A stretch of 64,000 nt of DNA from Nitratireductor aestuarii (GCF_014641695.1 NZ_BMIF01000005.1:124001-188000), one strand, 5' to 3'; shown: positions 45,604 through 54,878, counted from the first letter of the stretch. Made by a program: numbers and translations. The notes: generated from the letters alone by a model not told the origin.

Positions 45604-45607
45604 TCAC

Positions 45608-46234
45608 GTGAGCAGGAACCCCCAATCGCCGTCCCCCGCCGGCCAGGTGCTGACGCGGCTGCGCGCGGAAAACGGCTGGACGCTGGTGGAAGTCGCCTCA
45701 AAGACTGGTGTGTCGGTCTCGACGCTTTCCAAGATCGAGAACGGTCAGACTTCGCCCAGCTATGCGGTGATGACGCGGCTTGCGACCGGCCTCGGCGTCG
45801 ATTTCGTGCACTTGATCGGCGGCAATGCCAGCCAGATGCCGCACGGCGTGCGCTCCATTACGCGCGCCGGAGAAGGCATGAGCTTCCAGACAGAGATGGG
45901 TGCCTATCGTGCATTGGCTTCCGACCTCGTCGGCAAGGTGTTCGAACCGATGCTCATCGACATTCCGGTGCGCAAGACCTTTGCCGAGCGCAGTTACAGC
46001 GCGCATCGCGGCGAAGAATTCGTATTCGTCGTGAGCGGACCGGTGGAGTTCCTGATGGAACCCTATGCCCCCATAGCGCTGGAGACGGGCGACAGCATTT
46101 ATTTCGATGGCTCCTGCAAGCACGGCTTCCGCTCGCTCGCCAAGGGCCCCGCACAAATTCTATCGGTCTGCCTCGGCAGCAGATCAGACCATGCCGAACA
46201 GGCGGAGACGACAGGAGAAACGGATGAAGGCTGA
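45608..46234 (+). CDS. XRE-family regulator with cupin domain
   Basis: 208 residues, GTG start 4 bases after the carbamoylase stop. N-terminal helix-turn-helix (TLVEVASKTGVSVSTLSKIENG, residues ~25-46), then a C-terminal cupin barrel (about residues 110-190) that should bind the inducer. This architecture is shared with PuuR-type regulators of amine and amino-acid catabolism. Embedded in the operon it probably controls, with a matching-style palindrome at 40819-40835. Its 3' end overlaps the next gene by 11 bases. Confidence 0.9.
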   Translation: MSRNPQSPSPAGQVLTRLRAENGWTLVEVASKTGVSVSTLSKIENGQTSPSYAVMTRLATGLGVDFVHLIGGNASQMPHGVRSITRAGEGMSFQTEMGAYRALASDLVGKVFEPMLIDIPVRKTFAERSYSAHRGEEFVFVVSGPVEFLMEPYAPIALETGDSIYFDGSCKHGFRSLAKGPAQILSVCLGSRSDHAEQAETTGETDEG

Positions 46235-48101
46235 AGCTCTGAACGACAGCGACGACATCGAGATCGCTGGGGACCGCGAGATCCGCATTCGTCAGGAGCT
46301 GACGCTGGTGGCGCTCGGCAAGCGTCCGGCCGATCGCTCGCTCCGTGTGGGCCGCCTTCTCGACGTCCATAGCCGCACCTGGCGCGAAGATCAGGAAATT
46401 GTCATCCACGGCCGCCGCATCGCATGGGTCGGGCCGGCTGGGACATTTCCCGGAGAAGTTCGCGAGCGCTTTCACGAACCGGACCTGATGGCCATCCCCG
46501 GCCTTGGCGAGGTGCATAAGCACATCGAAAGCTCGCACATAACGCCGGAATGGGAAGCCGCTCTCGTGGTTCCCCGCGGAAACACGTGGACCTGCGAAGC
46601 AAGCCACGAGTTTTCCAACGTCAATGGTGCACGTAATCTCGAATTCTGGCTGGAAGCCCGCCGTCGCGGCTCACCGATGAAGATCTTCCCCCTGCCCGGC
46701 TCCGCCGTTCCTCCCACAGCCTATGAGCATGGTGGTGGCTGGTATGGCTATGACGAGCAAGCGGCGTTCTTGAAGCAGACGCTGATGGTGCCGGGGCTGG
46801 ACGAGGTCATGGATTGGCCTGCCGTCTGGAACCCGGAAAATCCTTCCTACCACCGTCTTTGGGGCATGATCCAGGCCACCTTCGAGCGTCGCGGCGTGGT
46901 CGAAGGCCATGCGGCGGGCCTGCGCGACATGGACTCGATCAACGCCTTTGCGGCAGCGGGCCTTGCCTCCGACCACGAGGCCTGGACGCCCGAGGAGTTC
47001 TGGGAGAAACTGGCCCACGGTCTCTTCATGGAACTGCGCGTCCACTCCATGCCGGACGTGATCAAGGGCCTGCTCGAGCGCGGCCTGCAGGACTGGTCGC
47101 AGATCGCCTTCGCCACGGATGATCGCAGCGCCTCTGACACGCTGCGCCTTGGCGCGACCGACCACAACGTGCGGCTTGCGATCGAGAATGGCCTTGCGCC
47201 AGAGATCGCCATCCAGGCCGTCACCATCAATCCCGCCCGTCACATGCGGCTGACGCCATGGGTGGGCAGCATTGCGCCGGGCCGTTACGCCGACGTCGTG
47301 CTGCTTTCGGATCTGCAGTCCTTCCGCATCGAGAAGGTCTGGGCCGATGGCCGGCAGGCTTCCGAAGGGACGCGTTACCTCCTGCCCGTGCCAAGGATTG
47401 AGTGGCCGGAATGGGCGACGAACACGATCAACATTGGCCGTACGCTCACCGCCGAGGATTTCGCGATCCGCGCAGAAGCGGGTCGCAGCACGATGAACGC
47501 CGCGCTTCTTCGGCCCTTCCACTGGACGGATGAGTTCATCACGCGCGAACTGCCGGTAGTTGACGGTCAGGTCGCCCGCGACCCCGATCACAACGTAACC
47601 AAGTTCGCCATCGTCGACCGTTTCTCGGGCAACGCGGGTGTTTCGCGCATGTTCTGGCTGGGCTGCGGCCCGCGCACGCCTGACACCGCGCTCGCCTGCT
47701 CCGTCGCCCATGACAAGCACAATATCTGGGTGGTAGGCTCGTCGGATGAGGCGATGGCCACGGCGGTCAACGCGCTCGCCGAAAGCGGTGGCGGCTGGGC
47801 GCTCGTGCGGGAAGGCAAACTCGTCGCAACCGTCGCTTATGAAGTCGGCGGCCTGATGAGCTGCCGTTCCGCCGAAGATCTCCATGCCGACATGGAGAAG
47901 CTCTACGCGGAAGGAGCGCTTGTCGACTGGATGTACGAACCTACCTTCCAGCCGCGCTGGCATCCCGGCTTCCCCGAGCGGCTCGCCTTCGCGACACTCA
48001 CCTGCGCGCCTTGGCGTTGGGTACTGGTTGCACCGACGCCCGAGGCGCCGGAGGGGCTCGTCAATGTGCAGAACGGCGCGACCCATCCGGTCGTTTGGTA
48101 A
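46224..48101 (+). CDS. Adenine deaminase-like amidohydrolase
   Basis: 625 residues. Amidohydrolase fold with the AdeC-type metal motif VHKHIESSHITP (usually D-x-H-x-H-I-E-S-S, so the first Asp is changed), then VEGHAAGL and a late FATDDRSASDTL. A C-terminal adenine-deaminase-type domain occupies the last third. True AdeC converts adenine to hypoxanthine; this one is divergent and may act on another cyclic amidine or amide. The ATG lies inside the end of the regulator gene. Confidence 0.8.
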   Translation: MKAEALNDSDDIEIAGDREIRIRQELTLVALGKRPADRSLRVGRLLDVHSRTWREDQEIVIHGRRIAWVGPAGTFPGEVRERFHEPDLMAIPGLGEVHKHIESSHITPEWEAALVVPRGNTWTCEASHEFSNVNGARNLEFWLEARRRGSPMKIFPLPGSAVPPTAYEHGGGWYGYDEQAAFLKQTLMVPGLDEVMDWPAVWNPENPSYHRLWGMIQATFERRGVVEGHAAGLRDMDSINAFAAAGLASDHEAWTPEEFWEKLAHGLFMELRVHSMPDVIKGLLERGLQDWSQIAFATDDRSASDTLRLGATDHNVRLAIENGLAPEIAIQAVTINPARHMRLTPWVGSIAPGRYADVVLLSDLQSFRIEKVWADGRQASEGTRYLLPVPRIEWPEWATNTINIGRTLTAEDFAIRAEAGRSTMNAALLRPFHWTDEFITRELPVVDGQVARDPDHNVTKFAIVDRFSGNAGVSRMFWLGCGPRTPDTALACSVAHDKHNIWVVGSSDEAMATAVNALAESGGGWALVREGKLVATVAYEVGGLMSCRSAEDLHADMEKLYAEGALVDWMYEPTFQPRWHPGFPERLAFATLTCAPWRWVLVAPTPEAPEGLVNVQNGATHPVVW

Positions 48102-48115
48102 GAGGACAGACTGCC

Positions 48116-49282
48116 ATGCAGGAAGAAAGTCAGGCTGTCTCCGGCGCCTTCGCCGGAGCTGAGCGGGTGGTGACACCGCAGGTGGTCGTCGACGTCGAGC
48201 GGCTGAAGAAGAACATTGCCCGCCCCGCCGCTATCCTCCCTGCCGGCGTTGAACTGCACCCGCATGTGAAGACGCACAAGTCTTTCCGCATTGCCCGGAT
48301 GCAGATGGAGGCCGGCGCCTCCGGCCTCACTGTTTCGCGTCCGGCGGAGGCTGCCGCTTTTCTGCGCCAAGGTTTCGGCACCGTCACCATAGCCTATCCG
48401 ATCGTGGACAAGGCCACAGCTGCACGGCTCATGGAGATCGCGCGAGAACACGGCAGCAGGATCCGCTTCATCTGCGATTCAGCGGAAGGTGCGGCAACGC
48501 TTGCCTCCGCCGCCAGCAATAGCGCCGAAACAGTCGACGTGTTCCTGAAAGTCGACGTTGGGCTGCATCGCTGCGGCGTAGATCCGGTCTCACAGAAGGC
48601 TGTCGAGGTCGCCCGCGCCCTCGCGGATGCTCCCAAGCTCGATCTGGTCGGCCTGCTCTCTCATGCTGGACATGCTTACGGGGCTGGCACGCCAGAAGGC
48701 ATCCGCGAGGTGGCCGTGCGCGAGCGCGAGCAGATGACTGAACTGCGCGAACGGCTGGCCGCTGAGGGCATCGACGCCCGGCGCATCTCGGTCGGCAGCA
48801 CGCCGACGCTCTTCGCCCATGGCGGATTCGAAGGGATTCAGGAAGTGCGACCCGGAAACTACGCCTTCCTCGATCTATCGGCGGTGCGTCTCGGTATCGT
48901 CGAGCGTCGCGATCTCTCGCTCGCTGTCGTCGCGACCGTGATCAGTGCCAACGATGACTATGCCATTGTTGACGCTGGGTCGAAGACGCTCAGCTCCGAT
49001 CTAGGACCCCACGGCACGAAGGGTGTAGCAGGTTTCGGTGAAGCCTATGAGATCGGCGGCGATGGCAAGGCGCGGCAAATCCAGAAACTGTCGGAAGAGC
49101 ATGGTTTTGTCGTGCAGGAAGGCAAGCCGCTGAAACGCGGCGCGCGCCTCCTCATCCTTCCAAACCATTCCTGCAGCGTTGCCAACCTCGCCTCGCACCT
49201 ATGCTTCCTCGAAGATGGACGGGAAGAATACGTGCCGGTCGACGCGCGCAGCGGAACACCGTGGAGCATGGCCTCGGCCTGA
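48116..49282 (+). CDS. Fold-type III PLP enzyme (D-threonine aldolase / D-serine dehydratase family)
   Basis: 388 residues. Alanine-racemase-type barrel with PLP lysine K52 in HPHVKTHKS, then a C-terminal domain ending LPNHSCSVANL, whose His-x-Cys pair matches the metal site of the DSD1/D-threonine aldolase group. Members remove ammonia from D-serine or split D-3-hydroxy amino acids. With a D-carbamoylase two genes upstream, it probably consumes the D-amino acid released. Last gene of the operon; the AT-rich gap follows. Confidence 0.87.
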   Translation: MQEESQAVSGAFAGAERVVTPQVVVDVERLKKNIARPAAILPAGVELHPHVKTHKSFRIARMQMEAGASGLTVSRPAEAAAFLRQGFGTVTIAYPIVDKATAARLMEIAREHGSRIRFICDSAEGAATLASAASNSAETVDVFLKVDVGLHRCGVDPVSQKAVEVARALADAPKLDLVGLLSHAGHAYGAGTPEGIREVAVREREQMTELRERLAAEGIDARRISVGSTPTLFAHGGFEGIQEVRPGNYAFLDLSAVRLGIVERRDLSLAVVATVISANDDYAIVDAGSKTLSSDLGPHGTKGVAGFGEAYEIGGDGKARQIQKLSEEHGFVVQEGKPLKRGARLLILPNHSCSVANLASHLCFLEDGREEYVPVDARSGTPWSMASA

Positions 49283-49913
49283 AACGGCCGAGCATCAGGG
49301 CGGCCGGACGCATACCAAGAGCCTGGCCGCTGCAGCGCGTTCTCAAGAGCACCTCGTGCCGCGGAACGCAGCCAGAAAACCAAATAACAATATAAATATT
49401 TTTTTGCCATGAATCATTTTGATTACACGGCATACTCTCGATAATTATACTCTAATTGGGTGATTAAGCCTCTGCGAGTTGTTTCGATATTCCCTTTTTC
49501 TTGCCAGCATCTGCAACACAGCACTCGAAAAACAGCGTGCTTTCCAGGCAACAGTTAAGGAATTGTGGAAAGATAGCGACTGAAATCGGGCCTATTCCGA
49601 CCGATCATCGTAGCTGTGGACTCTTCCACAATGACCCACCTGCGCTGAAAGAGAAAATTTACTATTTATAAGGGCTTACATCCGGCTGCTGCAAGATTGC
49701 ACCAGAAGTTATGCCGCGCGCCTCACCCATTTGCGCACGCTTGATTACCTCAATTGCAGTATAAACATCATCGTTCGCAGTATTTTTGAGTCACAGCACT
49801 AAGATTGACTGTACAAATTGCCTATGATACCTGCTCACTTCGATTTAGCTCTATGGGCAATCTACGCCGTCTTCGGGGGACGGCGCCCATAGTTGGGGCT
49901 CCACACATGAAAA
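49283..49913. other. AT-rich intergenic region upstream of the hfa-like genes
   Basis: About 630 bases with no convincing gene. Composition shifts sharply to AT-rich near 49380-49450 (an A/T run with TTTTTTT). An inverted repeat ATTGTGGAA (49562-49570) / TTCCACAAT (49624-49632) lies in the middle and may be regulatory. Likely holds the hfa-type promoter; I cannot place it. Confidence 0.5.
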
Positions 49914-50375
49914 ATGAAGTGGATGGAGGGCAAAACTTTGCGCTTATTGAAGAATTACTCGGCACAAATGTGCATTGCTTGCTTGTTTTTTCTGACAGGC
50001 AGCACCGGAGTCTGGGCGCAGAACGTGGTGTCGCCGGCCGTTGACTGGAACGGCAACTATACTTTCACATCCACAGCAGACCGGAATCTTCGTCTTCTTC
50101 AAGCGGATCTGATCGAGAAGAAGGAGCAGGGATACTACGAATCTCTTGGTAAAACCTCAATAACGCAGAACGTTACCAACAATACGACCACGACAATTGG
50201 TCAAAATACGAACGCCATTGGCGCGGTGAACAATTCAACCAACAACATCAACCTGAACGGGAACAACAACAACATCGACATCAGCAATCTTGCCGATTCA
50301 ACCGGCTGTCAGGACGGTAGCGTGAACATTGGCGAAGGTACGTCCGCCATCGGATCTTCCGGATGCCAATATTGA
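49914..50375 (+). CDS. hfaA: HfaA/curli-like secreted Asn-rich protein
   Basis: 153 residues. N-terminal hydrophobic export signal (MCIACLFFLTGSTGVWA) and a mature part rich in Asn, Thr and Gln with short NNxxN repeats (TNNTTTTIGQNTN, NGNNNNIDISN), as in amyloid-like surface subunits. A CsgG-type gene follows after 4 bases. This fits the holdfast-anchor HfaA or a curlin-type fibre subunit. Alternative TTG start at 49938 has a much better ribosome site (GGAGGG) and keeps the whole signal peptide. Two C-terminal cysteines (TGCQDG, SGCQY) may form a disulfide. Confidence 0.65.
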   Translation: MKWMEGKTLRLLKNYSAQMCIACLFFLTGSTGVWAQNVVSPAVDWNGNYTFTSTADRNLRLLQADLIEKKEQGYYESLGKTSITQNVTNNTTTTIGQNTNAIGAVNNSTNNINLNGNNNNIDISNLADSTGCQDGSVNIGEGTSAIGSSGCQY

Positions 50376-50379
50376 GTGG

Positions 50380-51411
50380 ATGGATAGCAAGGTGAAGAGT
50401 CGAATTATAGCAGCACTTACTGCTGCTGCACTAGCGTCTGGATGCACAGCCACGGCAATAACACCGCCTAAAGTTGACGCTCGGCTCATTGAAGGACCTC
50501 CGATCTCGGATGTTGTCACCCCCTTCGACCAGGCGCTGACTTGTCTCGACGGAAAAGTTTCAAAGAGGGTCGTCTTCTCAGTTGGCGCTATTCTTGATCA
50601 GACCGGAAAGGAAAGTTTTACTGACGGAGGTGTTGGCAAGTTCGTAACGCAGGGTGCCGGCGACATGGTGCAGTCCGCACTATTCAAGGCGGGCGCCACC
50701 GTGGTGAACAGACGCGATCCGCGCGTTACAACAACAGAGATGGAATGGCGCATCCGCGACGCCAGCCGCATCATTCCATCCAACTTCTATATCACAGGGA
50801 GCATCAACAGCCTTGATTTCATTCCTGGCGGAGGTGTTCAGGCGGAAGTGGCGGGTATTGGCGGACGCTACCGCGCCCACCGCATGCTGGTCGGCATAGA
50901 CCTTGCTCTTACCGAGGCGCATTCCGGAAGAATTGTCGCCAATGTGCCGCTGCACAAGCAGATCTATGCAAATGAATATGGGCTGGGATTGGGACGGTTC
51001 TTTGGGTCGACCCTGGCGTCCGGAGACATCGGTGGCAGAGAACGTGAAGCGCTGCATTTTGCGCTGCGCCAGATGCTTTACCTGGCCACGTTCGAACTGC
51101 TGACGCAGGTGATGAAGGCCGAGGCCTATGCTGAATGCCGCGCCTTCATTGATGAAGGGCATGGCAAGATAAATGAAACATCTACGGCCAAGGCAATTGC
51201 CGAACTTGAATCCAAGGCCAAGGCCACGACGGTCGCAGAAGAACCGATACCAACCGGCAACAACGGCGCCCCGGCGCAAGAACCGGTTCCGGTACAACAG
51301 AACGCACTCCCCGTAGCAAACGGAAACCCACCGCTCCAACAGCAGCAGTGGGATCCCGCACGGGGTGGGTGGGTACCGAAGCGTAGCGGCGAGGCTGGCG
51401 AACAACTTTGA
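50380..51411 (+). CDS. hfaB: CsgG/HfaB-family outer-membrane lipoprotein
   Basis: 343 residues from the ATG at 50380. The lipobox LASGC sits after a hydrophobic signal, so it is a lipoprotein anchored in the outer membrane. CsgG-family region: FSVGAILDQTG, the stretch VNRRDPRV, FYITGSINSLDF and NVPLHKQIYANEYGLGLGRF. CsgG/HfaB forms the pore that exports curli-like subunits or anchors the holdfast. The tail from ~residue 280 is Pro/Gln-rich (ALPVANGNPPLQQQQ). Confidence 0.85.
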   Translation: MDSKVKSRIIAALTAAALASGCTATAITPPKVDARLIEGPPISDVVTPFDQALTCLDGKVSKRVVFSVGAILDQTGKESFTDGGVGKFVTQGAGDMVQSALFKAGATVVNRRDPRVTTTEMEWRIRDASRIIPSNFYITGSINSLDFIPGGGVQAEVAGIGGRYRAHRMLVGIDLALTEAHSGRIVANVPLHKQIYANEYGLGLGRFFGSTLASGDIGGREREALHFALRQMLYLATFELLTQVMKAEAYAECRAFIDEGHGKINETSTAKAIAELESKAKATTVAEEPIPTGNNGAPAQEPVPVQQNALPVANGNPPLQQQQWDPARGGWVPKRSGEAGEQL

Positions 51412-51513
51412 GGTGGGGGGGCATGTTCCGCCTCACAAAACGGTGAGACCCCGCTCGCCGTCTCGTGAGAACAACGACAGTGTCGGGGAGCTGTCATCCT
51501 TTTGGAGGACGTC

Positions 51514-52353
51514 ATGAAAATCAGATCAATATACCTTACAACAGCGGCTGTGCTTGCATTGGGCGCCGTTTCGCCTGCTGCGGCAGACAGCCTTTCGCAA
51601 ACGATCGGAAACCCTATCATCGACCAGATGGAGGCCTTTGAAACAGGGAACTGGATCAACCGCGCCGTCAATGCCAATGCGATCGACGCTAGCGTGAATA
51701 TCAACGCATTCCCAAATATTGAAAGCAGCAACTCATTCGAGAGTGCTGTCAACATCGGGATTGCCGTTAACATTGATGCCGAGGGGAGCGGAACTCTCCT
51801 TTCCGGGGCTGGGATAACCGGCTTTGTTGGCAACGGGCACCTTCTGGCAGATGTTTCGGCTGAGAATAATTTCTCCTTTGGCAATGCCATCGTAGCATCC
51901 ACAGAAGAGATCAAGACCGTTGCCGCAGGTGCAATCAACACCGGACATATAGCGTCAGTGGCCTCTGCAGGTTCTAGCCAGGGCAATTTTGCAATGGGGG
52001 GCAGCCTCAGCGATCTTACTTACCTTAATGGTGAGGCATCATCCGCCGCAGCAGCAACCACAAACACGTCAGCGGAAGCGTTCTCCGGAAAGGGGCAATA
52101 CGCCTCGCTGGGTGGTCTTAGCGCGAGTGCGAGTGGAGCGTTCGCGGAGGCGTCCAGTGGTCCGGCCACGGGCGTGTACGCTGTTAACGAAGCGTTCAAC
52201 AACGCCACGATCAACGGTAGCGTAGACATCATCAGCAACGGCACTGCACTAGCAGGTATTTCCACTCTTGCTGCTGGTGCTCTGAACACAGGTTCGATTT
52301 CGTTCGGGTTTGATGGGGCTGCCCTGAACAGCGCCATCAACGGCGGCGACTAA
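51514..52353 (+). CDS. hfaD: HfaD-like secreted surface protein
   Basis: 279 residues, ATG at 51514 with GGAGG 6 bases upstream. Signal peptide ends SPAAADS. The mature protein is Ala, Ser, Gly and Asn-rich with irregular beta-repeat character (NFSFGNAIV, SASASGAFAEASSG, FNNATINGSV). Position after an hfaA/hfaB-like pair points to HfaD, the third Caulobacter holdfast-anchor protein. Identity is by context; no strong motif is visible. Confidence 0.6.
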   Translation: MKIRSIYLTTAAVLALGAVSPAAADSLSQTIGNPIIDQMEAFETGNWINRAVNANAIDASVNINAFPNIESSNSFESAVNIGIAVNIDAEGSGTLLSGAGITGFVGNGHLLADVSAENNFSFGNAIVASTEEIKTVAAGAINTGHIASVASAGSSQGNFAMGGSLSDLTYLNGEASSAAAATTNTSAEAFSGKGQYASLGGLSASASGAFAEASSGPATGVYAVNEAFNNATINGSVDIISNGTALAGISTLAAGALNTGSISFGFDGAALNSAINGGD

Positions 52354-52370
52354 TTACTAAACGCCGCTGA

Positions 52371-52419
52371 TAGCAGGCTGCAATCTTTCGATCCCCCGTT
52401 CGAGACTTGCAGCCTGCTA
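52371..52419 (+). promoter_or_regulatory. Large stem-loop between hfaD-like and outer-membrane protein genes
   Basis: Perfect 13-bp arms TAGCAGGCTGCAA (52371-52383) and TTGCAGCCTGCTA (52407-52419) around a 23-base loop with partial internal pairing. No T run follows, so it is not a standard terminator; it may stabilise the upstream message or regulate the next gene. Confidence 0.6.
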
Positions 52420-52443
52420 CGCGGTACTTGGGGGGTATCTGCT

Positions 52444-53325
52444 ATGAAGCGTGCTATTACAATTCTCGGGTTTCTATCTGTCGCAACTGCTGCCCATGCA
52501 GCCGATCCGGTGATGCTCGATCCAATCATCGAACCGGCGGCCTATACCGCCAACTGGACGGGCGTCTTTATCGGCGGACAGGTGGGCTGGCTCAGGGGGC
52601 CTAAATTCCCCAGGGTACCGACTGTCCCGACAAACCCTGGCGGTCCGGGCACAACCGCGGAATGCGATGATTTCGACCTCTTTGCATTTGCGCATGCATC
52701 GACGCCCAACACGAGTGCCACCGCGCTCGCATTGCCATGCGCCGCCTTCGCTATCGGTGAAACGCCGAATACAGAGGCCGCAGCGTTGGCTGTCGAAGAC
52801 TGGAACGAGCGCTTCGATCTGGGAGATCAAGACGGAGTTACCGCATCGGATCTTTCCTTCTTCTACGACGAGAAGAGAAGCACCATCATCGGTGGTGTCC
52901 ACGTCGGCTACAATCACCAGTTCCAGAACAATTTCGTTCTTGGCGCGCTCGCGGACGTAAACTTCCTCGATTGGGAACGGAGAATGGGTATCACGGACGG
53001 CGACAATATCTTGGGGGTCAGCCAATCCGTGAACTTCCTTGGAACGTTGCGGGCACGAGCCGGCTTCGCTGCAGACCGGGTACTGTTCTACGCAACCGGT
53101 GGCCTTGCTGTTGGCGGAGTGGAAAGCAAAGCGTTCCAGAACAACACTGTCCTGAGCTCGGATCGTGATACGCGGTTTGGCTATACTATCGGTGGCGGCC
53201 TGGAATTCCTTGCTGCGGATAACTTCAGCATTGGTGCCGAATATCTCCATACTGATCTTGAGAAGGATAACGACAATCTCAAGTTCAACAGCGTATTCCT
53301 GCGCCTGTCTTACCACTTCAGATGA
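52444..53325 (+). CDS. Outer-membrane beta-barrel protein (Omp25/31-like)
   Basis: 293 residues. Signal peptide ending AAHAAD, then YTANWTGVFIGGQVGWL, the usual opening of rhizobial Omp25/31 porin-like barrels, and C-terminal strands ending FLRLSYHFR with a final aromatic-Arg pair as expected for barrel insertion. An acidic, low-similarity insert occupies residues ~60-120. It may be co-expressed with the hfa-like genes through the stem-loop region. Confidence 0.85.
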   Translation: MKRAITILGFLSVATAAHAADPVMLDPIIEPAAYTANWTGVFIGGQVGWLRGPKFPRVPTVPTNPGGPGTTAECDDFDLFAFAHASTPNTSATALALPCAAFAIGETPNTEAAALAVEDWNERFDLGDQDGVTASDLSFFYDEKRSTIIGGVHVGYNHQFQNNFVLGALADVNFLDWERRMGITDGDNILGVSQSVNFLGTLRARAGFAADRVLFYATGGLAVGGVESKAFQNNTVLSSDRDTRFGYTIGGGLEFLAADNFSIGAEYLHTDLEKDNDNLKFNSVFLRLSYHFR

Positions 53326-53828
53326 GGTATCCTGATCAACCGCACATCTAAAGGAAGCTTGCTTTAAGCAGATACGAACCGCAGAACTGGATCATTTCAG
53401 CCTGACCCTACATGTTGAAATGATCCAAGCCTTGTCTGGCAGCAGTTGCGGGCAAGAATGGGTGCCCAATCCGTGCTCGCATCGCTCCAGGCGAAGGCGG
53501 CATATCGCCAATGTCACTGCGTACCGGCCATACGACAGTGCATGTCGAGCGGCCCGAGAGCATTGTCGCTGTGTGTCTGCCAGCTTCTTCCGCTTGCGGG
53601 TGTGTTGGTCGCACCATGCTTGTCACCGTGAGCTTGTCGCTCGGCGGGTCGAGAAGCTGCAGTCCGGATTCCATGTGCTTCGCTTCGGCAAGCACGGGAG
53701 GCTCAGCAGGGGGTATTCCGCCCGCCACCGGATGATCCGGGGGCTGTAATCTGCCTTTGGCCCCGCAAGGCGCTCGATGATTTTGATGCAATTCGGATGG
53801 AAAACCAGCTCCACTTTCCCGGATTGAG
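53326..53828. other. Intergenic region with inverted repeat, no recognisable gene
   Basis: Several short frames on both strands exist but none has a ribosome site or recognisable product. Just downstream of the outer-membrane protein gene, GGATCATTTCA (53389-53399) and TGAAATGATCC (53416-53426) form a perfect 11-bp stem with a 16-base loop; it may be a terminator or the end of an old insertion. Confidence 0.5.
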
Positions 53829-54878
53829 CTAGGTCAGCCGGTAGAAGCGTGAAGCTGAACCGCAGAAAAGGTCGGCTTTTTCGCTGGACGAGTATGGTTC
53901 TGCGAGAAGCTTGAAGGCATTCCACAGAACCGTGTAGCTGCACGTCCCCTTATCCGCAGGGAAGTTGCTTTCGAACATGCAGCGAGACGGGCCAAATGCC
54001 TGAATGAGCGCGTCGATGTAGGGATGCCAGGCAGCAGCAAGCTCGGTCGATGATGGCGGCGTTGCGCAAGCTTCGAAGTCGAATCCGGCAAGGCGCATGC
54101 CCAGGCCTCCAAGTTTCATGTAGACATTGTCGAGGCGCGCCAACGCTTCAATGTTGGTGCGCCATTCGCGAAAGCTTTCGGACAGATCACGGCCGTAGGA
54201 GGCCACCCCAATCGGACCGCCGCAATGGTCGACGACGATCATGGTCTCTGGAAAGCTACGGGCGAGATCCAGCACTTCGGGCAATTGACGTTGGAAAACG
54301 AAGGCATCGAAGGACAGGCGGAAGGAAGCCAGGCACGCAAAGCCTTCGCGGAAAGAGGGCTCCGCCAGCATGCCAGGACGACGCTTGACAAGTTTCGCCA
54401 TCAGCTCTTCGTCTGCATCCCATCCCGTCATCCGGCGAATACCGCGCAGCCGCCCACGGCCGGCTTCGATAGCTGCGGCGAGCACCTCCTCTACCTTGCT
54501 TCCGAGCGACAGATCGACCGTGCCGACGATGGCGCTGCAGATGTCAGTCTTTCCATATGCCTTGCCAGCCTCAGCCGCTTTCGCCGCAAACTCCACCTCG
54601 CCGATCGGCCGAAGCTCTTCAGGTCCGCCCTTGCGATAGCGCGAGCCGCATTCCACATAGACACTCGCGACGACGTTGTGCCCGCCAGCGAGATCTTCGG
54701 CGAAATCGTCGAGCAGGTAGCGGTTGCCTGCGTACTCCCAGAGATGGTGGTGCGCGTCCACGATGGGCAGTGACGGGTCGATCGGTTCTTCCTCGTGGAG
54801 GGCCAGCCAATCAGGCCGCGGGCTCCCGAACATGGCAGGAATCGTCCGGATGTAGCGGCGGTTCTTTTGTATATCCAT
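53829..54878 (-). CDS. Amidohydrolase family 2 protein (L-fuconolactonase/COG3618-like)
   Basis: 349 residues from ATG 54878, preceded by GGGAGGAG. TIM-barrel metal motif VDAHHHLW (His-x-His) and a later VDHCGGP and SNFPAD, as in lactonases and decarboxylases of the amidohydrolase-2 group. Probably opens a lactone or hydrolyses a carboxylate-bearing compound in the cytoplasm. An IS5-family element lies 106 bp upstream of its start and may have replaced its promoter. Confidence 0.85.
   Translation of the reverse strand: MDIQKNRRYIRTIPAMFGSPRPDWLALHEEEPIDPSLPIVDAHHHLWEYAGNRYLLDDFAEDLAGGHNVVASVYVECGSRYRKGGPEELRPIGEVEFAAKAAEAGKAYGKTDICSAIVGTVDLSLGSKVEEVLAAAIEAGRGRLRGIRRMTGWDADEELMAKLVKRRPGMLAEPSFREGFACLASFRLSFDAFVFQRQLPEVLDLARSFPETMIVVDHCGGPIGVASYGRDLSESFREWRTNIEALARLDNVYMKLGGLGMRLAGFDFEACATPPSSTELAAAWHPYIDALIQAFGPSRCMFESNFPADKGTCSYTVLWNAFKLLAEPYSSSEKADLFCGSASRFYRLT

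Noticed and set aside
53408-53791. Possible small gene on the minus strand
   Set aside because: No ribosome site, no recognisable domain and several equally long frames overlap it.
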